Shown here: in pieces, positions 32,859-43,400 of the stretch
Layout: each line of letters begins with the position of its first letter
Position numbering within the stretch: position 1 is the stretch's first letter
Assembly (NCBI GenBank): GCA_900291925.1
Contig: UWYS01000016.1
Location: forward strand, 310,001 to 374,000
Length of the DNA stretch: 64,000 nucleotides
Reading direction: 5' to 3'
Source of the DNA: Thecaphora thlaspeos
Lineage: Eukaryota; Basidiomycota; Ustilaginomycetes; Urocystidales; Glomosporiaceae
Position numbers and translations under genes: made by a program
Notes under the pieces: model-generated
The model's input: the letters and a program-made list of their open reading frames with translations, nothing else
The model's database searches: none
What the model was told of the DNA's origin: nothing

Positions 32859-35597
32859 ATGAGCCTCCAACCGGAGGAGGCGGTGGCCAGGCTTGGCGAG
32901 AGCCTCTCCAGCCTCGTTCCAACGCTCCTGGACCGCATCGCAGCCCTTCGAGCCGCAACTACCCCCGCTGCGCTGCTGCCGCCCGCAGTCGTCTTCGACG
33001 AGCTCGCCCCCTTGGCCTCGGACCCCAGCGCCAAAGACGCATTCGCCCTCTCACCACCTTCCGACCCCGCTCACGCAGAAGACCACACGCGGCTCCGCAA
33101 TCTCTGCCTCGAAGTCGGCAGCAACCAGCTCAGAGATGTCGTCTACCAGGTGGCAAAGCCGCCTGCTCTTCCGCAGGCACCGATGGACGCAGTCCAGCAG
33201 CAGCTCGGCGACGACGTGCTGCGTTCTATCATCGACCGACTCGACATGGTCCTCTCGCTGGCGCTGAGCGGCCTCGTCGATACTGCTCTCCCACTCACGC
33301 TGGTAGAGGAGCTGCTCGAGCTCAACACCGTCCCCACCTGTTCGCAGCTCTTCGCCTACATCGAATCCAGGGTCAAGCAACTCACAGTCGACCTCCATCC
33401 GACAAGGGGCAAAGGACTCGTCCTGCTCCGTCTCTGTAACGAGCTGCTGCGCCGTCTGTCCAAGCCTTCGCAAAGACACACCGTCTTTGCCGGCAGGATC
33501 CTCAGCCTGCTCGCCGCAGTCTTTCCACTAGGTGAGAGGAGCGGCGTCAACCTGCGCGGAGACTTTAACGTCGAGAACAGGACCATCCTCGAGGATGCAG
33601 ACGCCAGCGCCGATGACGATACCCCTCCAGACGCCAAAGGGTCAACGGAGACCGCTGGAGGTGACGACAAGGAGGACGACAAAGCCGCCGCGATCAAGCT
33701 GGACCCGCAGATGTACGACCTCTTCTGGGGCATGCAGCGTTTCTTCTCGAACCCGCCCCTCCTCATGGGCCTTCAAGACAGCTCGCGCCAATCGTCGAGG
33801 ACAGCGACGCCGGCGCCAGCAGCGACGAGCGCTGATGGAGACGATCAGGCCGGATCGGAGGAGGACCCGGCGCCCGACGGCGCAAAGGGCTCCGTGGCCG
33901 AGCTCCGTATTAGCACGAAGAAGATACTCGCCCTCTTTGCCGCGGTGGCCAAGCGGGAAAAGGAGTTGGCCGGCGCCGCAGCGGCCGAGGGCAATTCGAC
34001 CAACGGCAGCTCCGCCAGCAGCTCAAACGGCGCCAAAACACCAGCCGGGACACTGAAGCAGGCCCAGGGCCAGGTGACCGGCTACAGGGCTGGTCAAGAC
34101 ACGGGAGACTCAGCTCAGCTGGTCAGCCAAAGCGAAGGCGGCGATCCTTCACGGAAGAGGAAGCGGTACGAACCCGACCTCAAGAACGGCATCAAAACCA
34201 GAGTCGTCACGATGGAAGCTTCGATGGCCGTCGAGGGCGACGACGCCGAGATGGCCGGGGACGACGAGGAGAATGACGTCGCCGACGGCGCGCGCGACTC
34301 TGACATCTTCTTCCCCAAGTTCCTCACCGGCCGCAAGCTGCTCGAGTACGAAATCCGGGACCCTTCCTTCCGGCGGCACATCCTGGTCCAGTACCTCATC
34401 CTCTTCCAGTACTTGCTGTCGTTCACGCCGGCGGCCAAGGAGAAGTGGAAGGACTGGAAGAACCGTAACCTACAGGGCCTGTTCGTCCTGGAAGCGGCCG
34501 ACGAGCAGTGGGTACGCAGGGCGTGGAAGGACGTGCTGGGCCTGCTCCGCGAAATCCCGCCCAACGGGCGTGTCTTTCTCGAGGCGGTGCTCGAGGTGCT
34601 GAAGCGCGAGGCTAACTGGATCCGGTGGAAGACCGAATCGTGCCCCTCCATCGAGAAGCCGCCGCTCTCGCCGGAGCAGATCGCCGCCTTTGCCAACGCC
34701 CGGGCTTTCCTGCTGCGACCGCCGAACCCCTTCCCACACCCGCTTGGTACTGCGGCGCTGAGCAGGCTCTGGAGCGAGGGGTTCCCGCCGCCTGTCCCCG
34801 GCACGCGCAGGGCAGAAAACGAAGACGGCAACTACGTCGACGTAGCGACCGACGGCCTGGAGGAGCTCGAGTTCCCTCCTCCGATCCCCTCGCTCGACAA
34901 CTACCATAGCATGATCAAGCGGTCGGAGATGAAGCTCAACGTCCGCCGCCGCCAGCTCGGCATCGAAGTTGACGCCACGCCCTCCTCAGCCGAGGACATC
35001 GCCAAGGAGGAAAATGATGCCGAGTGCCAGAAGATCCGCGAAGCGATGCAGAGCCTCGCCTGGCGGGCACTGCGGGTCGCGAGCAGCGAGCATCTCCACC
35101 TGTTCAAAAAGATGCAGGGGCCCGAGAACGTCCCCGCCCTGATGAAGGCCATCGCAGAGGAGCGCAACCCACCGCCCAAGCCGGTCGAGATCAAGGTGGA
35201 AGCGGTCAAAGCGGAGAGCGAGGACAAAAAGGAGCCGGCCGCGGCTGCTCCAAAAGCTCAGACAAGCTCGGAGAAGCCTGCGGAGGACAAGGCCGCCAGC
35301 GCATCCGAAAGCACCGACGAGAAAAAGGCAGCAGACGACGAGGCGAACGTCGCCATCCTGGTCACTGTACCCGCAAAATCTGCTACGTCGACACCGGCTC
35401 CTGGTGCAGCAGAGACAAAAGAGACGACGCAACCAGAGGCAGGCGTTGAGAAAGTGATCGCATCGAAGGAAGCGAACGTAGACGCCGCTACCGTCGAAGT
35501 CGAGCTGGGCAGCGTCGAAGGGGTCAAAGCGGAGACGGCGCCAGCAGATACTCCAGCGCAGGAGGATGTCGAGATGACGAGCGTCGACAAGGCGTAA
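32859..35597 (+). CDS. THOC1: THO complex subunit 1 (Hpr1/THOC1)
   Basis: Subunit of the THO/TREX complex, which couples transcription elongation to mRNA export. A single uninterrupted exon of 912 residues from the ATG at 32859 (MSLQPEEAVARL); the frame is open upstream, but that part overlaps the shared promoter. Diagnostic blocks are SIIDRLDMVLSLALSGLVD, CNELLRRLSKPSQRHTVFAG with the following LSLLAAVFPLGERSGVNLRG, YDLFWGMQRFFSNPP, and the late block PKFLTGRKLLEYEIRDPSFR, LFQYLLSF and EAVLEVLKREANWIRWKTES. The C-terminal 150 residues are acidic, Ala/Glu/Lys-rich low complexity. Lack of introns over 2.7 kb is unusual beside its intron-rich neighbours. Confidence 0.93.
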   Translation: MSLQPEEAVARLGESLSSLVPTLLDRIAALRAATTPAALLPPAVVFDELAPLASDPSAKDAFALSPPSDPAHAEDHTRLRNLCLEVGSNQLRDVVYQVAKPPALPQAPMDAVQQQLGDDVLRSIIDRLDMVLSLALSGLVDTALPLTLVEELLELNTVPTCSQLFAYIESRVKQLTVDLHPTRGKGLVLLRLCNELLRRLSKPSQRHTVFAGRILSLLAAVFPLGERSGVNLRGDFNVENRTILEDADASADDDTPPDAKGSTETAGGDDKEDDKAAAIKLDPQMYDLFWGMQRFFSNPPLLMGLQDSSRQSSRTATPAPAATSADGDDQAGSEEDPAPDGAKGSVAELRISTKKILALFAAVAKREKELAGAAAAEGNSTNGSSASSSNGAKTPAGTLKQAQGQVTGYRAGQDTGDSAQLVSQSEGGDPSRKRKRYEPDLKNGIKTRVVTMEASMAVEGDDAEMAGDDEENDVADGARDSDIFFPKFLTGRKLLEYEIRDPSFRRHILVQYLILFQYLLSFTPAAKEKWKDWKNRNLQGLFVLEAADEQWVRRAWKDVLGLLREIPPNGRVFLEAVLEVLKREANWIRWKTESCPSIEKPPLSPEQIAAFANARAFLLRPPNPFPHPLGTAALSRLWSEGFPPPVPGTRRAENEDGNYVDVATDGLEELEFPPPIPSLDNYHSMIKRSEMKLNVRRRQLGIEVDATPSSAEDIAKEENDAECQKIREAMQSLAWRALRVASSEHLHLFKKMQGPENVPALMKAIAEERNPPPKPVEIKVEAVKAESEDKKEPAAAAPKAQTSSEKPAEDKAASASESTDEKKAADDEANVAILVTVPAKSATSTPAPGAAETKETTQPEAGVEKVIASKEANVDAATVEVELGSVEGVKAETAPADTPAQEDVEMTSVDKA

Positions 35598-36157
35598 ATT
35601 GCAATCCTGCCAATTCTATGCGTAGACGATGTGTCCATCTGGTCGAGCGTCTGGAAAGGCGCATGTGTTGGTGTCTGCGGAGGCCAAGGGGTCACTCCTG
35701 CGAATCTCATCCTGACCCGCATCTATCCCCACCTGCGCACCGTCACTGCACACAGACGCACAGCCAGCAACCCTCTCATCGGCTCAACCAACTTCGCCGA
35801 TGCATCCAGATCCTGTAGCTCATGGTCGACCTTCACCGCTGCAACGAGCCCTCCATCTCCCAATCGCCCACGAACCACGCAGACCATCTGGCAACGTCAC
35901 CTACAGACGGTGCATGGTGAGAGGTGGAGTCGATATGCAAACACGGACGGTGCAAAGACGGTTCGAACAAAAGGCTGAGTATTAACACATGGTACAGAGT
36001 GTAGAAACGAAGAAGACGGGCGGGATGGACAAGAGGTGATTGACGCAGCAGCAGCAGCAGCGGTGGCGGCGGTAGAGCGACGAACTAGAAGCAAGGTGAA
36101 AGCAAGAGGGTAGAGATACGATACGGTTCAGTCCAATCCCACAGGAAAACTGGCCGT
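35598..36157. other. Convergent 3' flanks of THOC1 and GAR1
   Basis: UTR-like sequence with a CAG trinucleotide run near 36046-36060. No coding or RNA gene seen. Confidence 0.4.
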
Positions 36158-37221
36158 TTAGTACCCGCCTCTGCCCCTGCCACGTCCACCACCACGTCCG
36201 CCGTCGAAACCACCACGTCCACCCCCGAAGCCGCCACGTCCGCCTGGCGCACCTCGGCCTCGGGGCGCACCGCCTCCACGTCCTCCGCCGAATCCGCCCC
36301 TTCCTCTCGGCGCTCCGCCCCCGCGTCCGCCGCCTCGGCCGCCGAAACCGCCTCGTCCTTCGCCGAATCCGCCACGTCCTCCTGGTGCGCCGCGGCCGCC
36401 GGGTCCTGACTTGCCGCGCTTGGGTGCTGTTTGCGAAAAGTGATGGGCAGAGCGACGAAATGGGTCAGCGGGTGGTTCTGACACAAGACCGTCGCCCAGA
36501 CAGCCGGTTCACCTCTGCCCGGCCTGCCGAGACCCCTGCCGCCTCGAAGAGGAAGCCGGAGCTGCAGCACCGCTGTTCGCGGCAACTCACTCTTGAATAC
36601 ACCCTTGGGCTTCGGAAGGAACCTCTCGATGGGTAGCAGCTTTTCACCGCTGATGTAGACCTGGTCGTTCTCCTTGAACGACGTGGCGACCATGCCGGGA
36701 TCCATCTTGATGGTAAAGTAGACTTCGTTGATCGGTCCGAGGATCTCGTCGACCTTGCCGATCTGCGACTTGTTCTCGAGGCTGGAAGAACGGACAGCGA
36801 AGAGGGGCGCAGAAGATTTGCAGGAGGGGTGAGGTCGTTGTTGTCAGCGATAACGTCCCGTATAGAGCTCGGTCAATGGCTCGCGAAGCAGCAGCAGGAG
36901 CGCACTCGTCCAACCGCCGTATCTCGCCTTCATGCCTTGACGCCGAGGAACGACAACGAGAACTCACAAGATCGGCGCGTTGAAGTAAGGGACGTGCTTG
37001 GCGTCGGTGGACTGGCAGAGCATCTCTCCCTCTACGGCGTGGCAGAAGGTGCCCATGGGCTGGACGTGTTCCGGCGGTCCGGCGTTGGCGTATCCACCAC
37101 GTCCTCCGCCACGTCCGCCTCTTGAGCCGTATCCCCTATCGCCTCCACCGCCCCGCCCGCCGAATCCACCACCTCGACCTCCTCCTCCTCCGCCGCCGCG
37201 TCCTCCGCCACGGAACGACAT
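36158..37221 (-). CDS. GAR1: H/ACA snoRNP subunit GAR1
   Basis: Nucleolar H/ACA RNP protein needed for rRNA pseudouridylation. Exons 37221-36968, 36781-36591 and 36426-36158 give 237 residues. The family layout is clear: an N-terminal Gly/Arg-rich domain ([11 protein letters not shown]...), a central Gar1 fold with [40 protein letters not shown] and [20 protein letters not shown], then [14 protein letters not shown], and a C-terminal RGG/GAR domain ending GRGRGRGGY. The phase-2 and phase-1 introns restore the conserved joins (PIF|LENK and FK|TPKRG). Head-to-head with the HIT zinc-finger gene. Confidence 0.95.
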
Positions 37222-37656
37222 GTCGATTGTATGTGTGTGGATGCTGGGTGTGGGGTGCACGGAGCGAAGCCTAGTCGGTTCGGGCTTAGGCTGTAGTCCA
37301 AGCGCCTGGATTGCCGGAAGGGACGCTGTGAGGCGTAGGTGGGGCTGTTGCTGATGAGTCGTGGGGATGGGGTGGTGTGGCAGCGACGAAACGGCTGCGA
37401 TGGTGATGCGAACAGGTCGGGCAAGGTCGAGGCACGCCGCGAAGAGCTTAGCTGCTGCTGCTGCTGCTGCTGCCACCGCTGCCGCCTGCCGCCTGCCGCC
37501 TGCCGCCTGCCAGAATTTCAGCCACGCTCCAACCCACGGTGAATTTTTCCTTACACTCTTCCCCTGCCAGCTCGGTCGGTCGTCGCTTCCGATCAGCGAC
37601 CGATTCAGTGCACAGCATCGGGCAGAACCGAGCCCATCTCGCGCGATAGTTCCACG
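37222..37656. promoter_or_regulatory. Divergent promoter of GAR1 and the HIT zinc-finger gene
   Basis: About 435 bp between the two starts (600 bp if the ATG at 37825 is used). Includes a GCTGCT run at 37450-37472 and a duplicated CTGCCGC block at 37480-37510. No TATA box seen. Confidence 0.5.
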
Positions 37657-40182
37657 ATGTCGATGAAGCGCTTGGACCCTGGCCAAAGAAACTCCACATC
37701 AGGAGGGCGCCGCCTTCCCTCCTTCTCTTCGTTCAGCAACACCCCCTCGACCTCCTTCGCCACCACCAGCAAAGCCTCTCGACGGCGGACACCAGCCAAT
37801 TCAAGACGAAGGGCGCCATCTATCATGTCCATCTCCGACCTGTACAACCTCAGGTCGAGCAACATAACGTCGCGCGAGAGCTCCCTCCTCTCGCTTCCCA
37901 CCCCGTCCTCCTCGACCGGTATCACCTCGAGGCTCTGTAACCTGTACGTTCTCAGATCACCCTGCATGCTTGCTGGAAGCGTCCGGTCAATCCGACTCAC
38001 CCTTCTCACTCTTACTCTTATCGCGTTCCTTTCCGCGCCGCCCCAGCTGCTACGCCAACCGTGCCGCGTACACCTGCCCAAACTGCAACGTTCCCTACTG
38101 CTCCCTCTCCTGCTTCCGGTCAGAGGGACATCGAGAATGCTCGACCAAGTTCTCTGTCGCCACCTTGAAGTCCGAGCTGGCTCCTGAAGAGAAGAACGCC
38201 GACGAGGAGGAGAGAAATAAGGTGATGGACATCCTCAGAAGGCTGCAGGATCCTACGCTTCCCGACGAAGACGAAGACGAGGACGACGGTGGCGACGAAG
38301 ACGGAGACGGAGAGGGGCCAATAAACGAGACAGACGTCAACTTGGAGGATATCGGTGAGTGCGCTACCATGACCTGCGAAGTGTCTCGGACGATGCTGAC
38401 TGGTTTACATCATCGAACCCTGACCATCCTCGTTAGACACGCTACCACCAGACGAGCTTCTCGCGCTGCTGACGCCAGCCGAACGCCGCAGATTTGAGCT
38501 CGCCATCGCCGACCCTGTGCAAGCGCAGCAGCTCATGGAAAAGCTCGAAAGGAAGGCTGCGGCTGTCTCGCTGTCGACCTCCTCAATCGAACCACCAGCA
38601 TCTTCAGCTTCGGACATGACGCCTTCCTCGTTGATCCAGCAACGGTCCACTCAGCCCGAGGATAGCGCTTCATCACCACCCTCGTCGGGCATGAGCATAT
38701 GGCAAGATACACCGTGGTGGGAGACGGCTACTCTCACACCTTGCCCGATATCGTTGCTGGAGCGAAAGGACCCTTTCGACACATTTGCGGCTTCCATACG
38801 CAAGATCCTAGTTTCCGCAGCACTCCCGGCTTCCTCCGCGTCCTCTTCTACGTCTCGCGCCAGAGTGCCGGCGCCAAATTTGAGCCACAACTTGTTAGCA
38901 GTGCTGTGAGTGCAGGAAATGCTCTGATCGACAGGCTGACCTTGGTCTGACTATCCTTTCGAGCGCCAGAAAGACGATCGCAGAGCTGACCTTCCCTGCA
39001 ATCCTCTTCTGTCGATCACGACGCGGCGCAGACTGGCGTACGTCTACATCCTCCGACACCTCAACATCACGAGCCTCTCATTTCTGCTCCTACCGGATCT
39101 TGCATCGCTGCCGAGCAAGCCTACCGCTCCGCAATCTTCGTCCAAACACCAAATGACGACTAGATTATCGAAAGTCACCGCTGCCGAAGACGACAATCAG
39201 AGCGACGACCGGGATGATGAGATGCCACCACTCGAACCAGACACGCCGTACACCATGCCCGCACGACCAGCTTCTCCACAGCTCCCTCCATCAACGCCAG
39301 AGCCTCCTCCTCCTCCTCCTTCTTCCCCTTCTGTCCCCAACGCCAATTCATGGCAACATCGGGAGACGGCGCTCGCAGCCTTCGAGCTACTCGACCAGCT
39401 CGTTCCCTTCCTTACCATCCTTCCGCCACCGCCGTCACCAACCTCGACCAGACACCCAGCGGCAGGCAGCAACCCTCCTGCCGCTGCCACGACTGGACTG
39501 GCACACGGCGGCCTCGACCTTCGGCGTCTGATCCTCGACTCCTCGCAAGGCGCAGCCCTCTTCGTCCTGACGAGGCTCCGCCACGATCAGGCGGGCAACA
39601 ACGTAAGTGACATATCTTCATTTCTCGATAAGCTCGAAGGACTGGCGTGGCACCACCGCTGAGGCCAATCTTACTCATTTCGGCCACTTTCCCCCGTCTC
39701 GTCTGCAGGCGGCCAAGCTGCTGCTGCGCCTTCTCCAAGACGTTCAGGCGCTTTTGCAGCAGGAACGAGTCGTCTCAGAGTCGGACCCGGTGCCGCGATA
39801 TCGGTTCGCCTCGACCATCGAGCCTGAATCGGCCCGCTTTGATGCCTACCGGCAGTCGCTCGCGCTCAACGCCACCTGGGACATCGCTCATCTCCTCCAG
39901 CGCCTCCCAGCGCTTCTCGGCTCAGACTTCGGCCCGAAGACGACGATTCACAAGAAGGCAAAGGGGGCCGAACAGAAGCTTGCGTATTACACATGCAAAA
40001 CGCTGCTGAGAGGCGACCGAACGGCCGCGGTCGGTATGGATACAGAGGTTGCGGCGGACGTAGAGGCCGAGATACAGAGGCTGATCATCGAGATCGAGGG
40101 GCAAGAGCGGGCAGCTAGCATTGCGGCAACGGCCAATGTGCTGAGAGGAGGCGACGCGGCAAGCATCTTGTCGTCGAGGTAG
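37657..40182 (+). CDS. ZNHIT2: HIT-type zinc finger protein (ZNHIT2-like)
   Basis: HIT zinc-finger proteins of this type act as R2TP/HSP90 adaptors in snRNP assembly. Exons 37657-37943, 38047-38354, 38437-38905, 38984-39602 and 39709-40182 give 718 residues, or 662 from the ATG at 37825 (MSISDLYNL). The first splice rebuilds the finger: LCNLC + [12 protein letters not shown], then [14 protein letters not shown] and REC, the full set of Cys/His ligands. Next come an acidic Asp/Glu linker, [20 protein letters not shown], a WQDTPWWE motif, [14 protein letters not shown], and a helical C-terminus ([19 protein letters not shown]). It is longer than animal ZNHIT2 because of Pro/Ser-rich inserts. 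Which ATG is used is uncertain. Confidence 0.8.
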
Positions 40183-40483
40183 AGGGGCGTCGGGCTTGCT
40201 GCGTTGCTTGCTGCGCGTGGTGGATTGCGACAGAGAGATCGTGTTTGGCGGCGAGACTGGAGCCTAGTAAACTTGCAGAGACATCGACCGGAGCGAGGAG
40301 TGGCATTTGACGAGGCGAGGGACGGGGTTGAAGGCTGTTGGGTGTCGTATGCTGTGGACGTGCTGCCTCCGAGCTCGGGGCACGTATCGGCCGAGGTGAA
40401 AGGTCCGCACCTTCACGACCTGACGTCGTACTTTAGGTGTTGGCACGATATGACAGGGAAGACCAAGCAAAGCAGGCTTGGCG
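40183..40483. other. Convergent 3' flanks
   Basis: About 300 bp between the ZNHIT2-like and dioxygenase stops. Nothing seen. Confidence 0.4.
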
Positions 40484-43400
40484 TTAGCTCAACGTCTCCA
40501 CAACTCGCCGGCACGAAAGACACATTAGCATCGAGAATCGGATGACGAAACCCACGATGACGTGCATGGCCGTGTTGAGCGGCAGCGGGTTCTCCTGGCC
40601 CGTCGAGCTGACGAAGTTGAGGACGTCGGCCTCGCCACCCGGGCCCGGGTCCGTCACGGTCTGCGGCTGTCCGGAAGGAGCGAGGCGCAGATTGGGCAGC
40701 TTGAGGATCTGTTTCAGCTCAGACGGCGGGCAGGGGCAGAGTCGACGCACGTCAGCAAGCGGTTCTCGCGAGAGTCAGTCTGCCACACCATCCGGTCCGC
40801 GTCGTCTCACCTCCTTAGCCATTGCGGGCAGGGCCACATCAAGGATGGCCTGGGTAGGTCTATCTCCGAGACCAAACGTCAGCGGCGCCGAGTTGGCCGG
40901 GTTGAACGCCTCTGGGTTCTCGTAGACCTTGGGGTCACGGAAGACGGCCCTGGCGGGGACAAAGATGCCGTCGCCCGCTTGCATCTGGACCGTGTTGCCC
41001 TTGCCGTCAGGCACGTTGACACTGCCGATGGAGAAGTGAGCCGGAAGGGGGGTGATGCTGGAGGGTGCCAGCCGGGAGTGAGAGGAGGAGGGGCCAGCGA
41101 GGGGCAGAGGGGAGGGGAAGAGAGAAGAAGTGAAGGGAGGACGGCCGATTTAATTTCACTCTCCCGCCCTCATCCGTACCGCAACGACTCGACTCTCGCC
41201 TTCGGAGCGCCGCAGTGTTGCGCGCCGCCGACTCACCTGCTAATGCGGCAAGCTTCCAGGACGTAGGAGCGGAAATCTGCGGCCGAGCTGGGATCATCGC
41301 GCTGGGCGAGGCCATGCATCGTCTCGAGGATCTGGCGATGGTCGGGCTCGACAAGCCACTGGATGGCGCGCATCATGATCATCGTCTGGAGCGAAGTGAG
41401 GGCGACGGCCATCTGGAAGCAACTGTTGACGACCTCCTCGTAGCGTTTGCCTGCCATGAAGATCTGCGTGTAGAAGTGTTTAGCCATCTTTCCGGGCGAG
41501 AGGTTGTCGGGGCCGCTGACCATGTTCGAGAGGCCCTGGATGACAAAAACCAGCGGAGCGAACAGCCTCATCAGGCTATAGACGCGGGCGCGGAAGAGGA
41601 CCATGAGCGCGCGGGTGGCCGAGTCGGACTGCTCCTCGAGCTTCCACGTATGTCGGCCGACGAAGTTGAACGAGCCGGCTAGCTCGAAGGCGAGCGGGCG
41701 GGCCAGAGCAAGGTGGAGCTCGCGCAGCGACATGCCAACGTGACCGCCGTTGTGCGCGACGGGCAGCGCGAAGAGCGTCGCCGTGAACTGGGCCGAGACG
41801 ACGTTGACGACGTCGATCAGGTCCATCATCTGGGTCTTGCCCGAGACGTCGTAGCGGATGCTGCTGGCCGTGATCGCCTTGGCGGTCGCAGTGATATAGA
41901 ATTCGGCCACCTCCTCCTTCCAACGCGTGATCGAGTAGAGCGCATTCACCATCGTCTCCTCGTCGTACGAGTGCCTCGGGAGCATCGTCATATAGCGGTC
42001 ATTGCCGAGGACATCCTTGCAGAGCTCGTACGACTCGACCGTGACCCAGCGGCGGGGCGGTGACGGGTAGGCGGTGTCGTAGTAGTGCAGCGTACCATCC
42101 TTGTCCAGGATATCGACCGTCCTGCTGGGGATCATGAAGGGATACAGCGCGTAGATCGAGTTGTAGGGAAATTGGCCCGGCAGCGTCGTCAGCAGCAGCT
42201 TGCCGATGGAACCCATCGAGCCGGCCTGCGGCGTGCTGGCGTACTCGAGGCCGTAGCTCGTCATGTTCGATGTTGAGTAGTCGAGCGTGTAGAAGCGGTC
42301 GCCCCGCGTCAGCGAAGCGGCATCACTCAGAATGGCGCGTGAAATGGTGTAGCCAGGGCAGAGCCCGCTGCCCGTCATGCTCGGCTTCGCCTCCTCAGCC
42401 AAGAGGCCCGGGTAGAGCTCGAGGTTGTCGATGTTGCCGTAGAGCATCTCGGCCGCCTTCGACACCTCAGCGTCCGAGTTCCACTCGGCAAACGACGATA
42501 GCTGCTTCAAGCCCACTGAAAGAGGGGCAGCGGCCCATCAAGAGGGGAAAGCACGAGAAAAGGGAGAGGATCAGCCGCGTGGGTTGGCTGTCCTCGTCTC
42601 CGTCGCTACCTCCTTATCGCGACACTTACAAAAGGTTCGGAACTCGTTGAGGGTGCACAGAGCCCACGTCTCCCTGGCCTGGATTTGGCCCAGCATGTCA
42701 ATGGCCCGGAACCAGGCAGGGCTACCGCGAGCCTTGAAGGCGGCCGCCACCTCGCACTGTCGCGTGAGGATGGCAAGAGAAACAGGAGTGACGACGATGA
42801 AAGAAGCGGTCAGTCACAGCGCCGCCAACTGGCTTCATGCAGCCACGGATTTGGGTCCTCGCGACCTGCCGTCGTCGGCTACTCACCGTGGCATCCTTGA
42901 TGATTTTGGCGAGCAGGTCGTCGGAGTACTTTCCCTCGCTGTCCCTGGGCCAGTCGTGGACATTCCATTCGGTCGGCTCGGTGCCTTCGTACTTCTCCTT
43001 GACCTGGCCCGCCAGCTTCTTGAATTCTTCGGGCGTCACGTCCTCCGGACGCTTGCCCGGCATGTACTCGTTGAAGAGCCAACTCATCCACTTCTCGTCA
43101 GCGACCGCGACAGTCGCGTGCCACCTGGCAGCCGTCGGACATACCAGTTAGATGGTCGATCGAGGGAGAGATTGGGGTCTGAATGTCAGCTAGCCCGATC
43201 GAAGAACGTCCCGCCTGCTTTCAGCCTCCCCGCTCACCTGTAGAGGACCGAAAACTCCGAGGCGACGGAGTTGCCCACGCCCCTCGCCACCTTGCTCGGC
43301 TGACCGATGTTCTGAATGTCGGGCAGCGGGTTGACAAAGAAACGGCTCGTGGGGATGTTGAGGATCACGGGGATGTAGCTGCGGAGGATGATTTGCAGGA

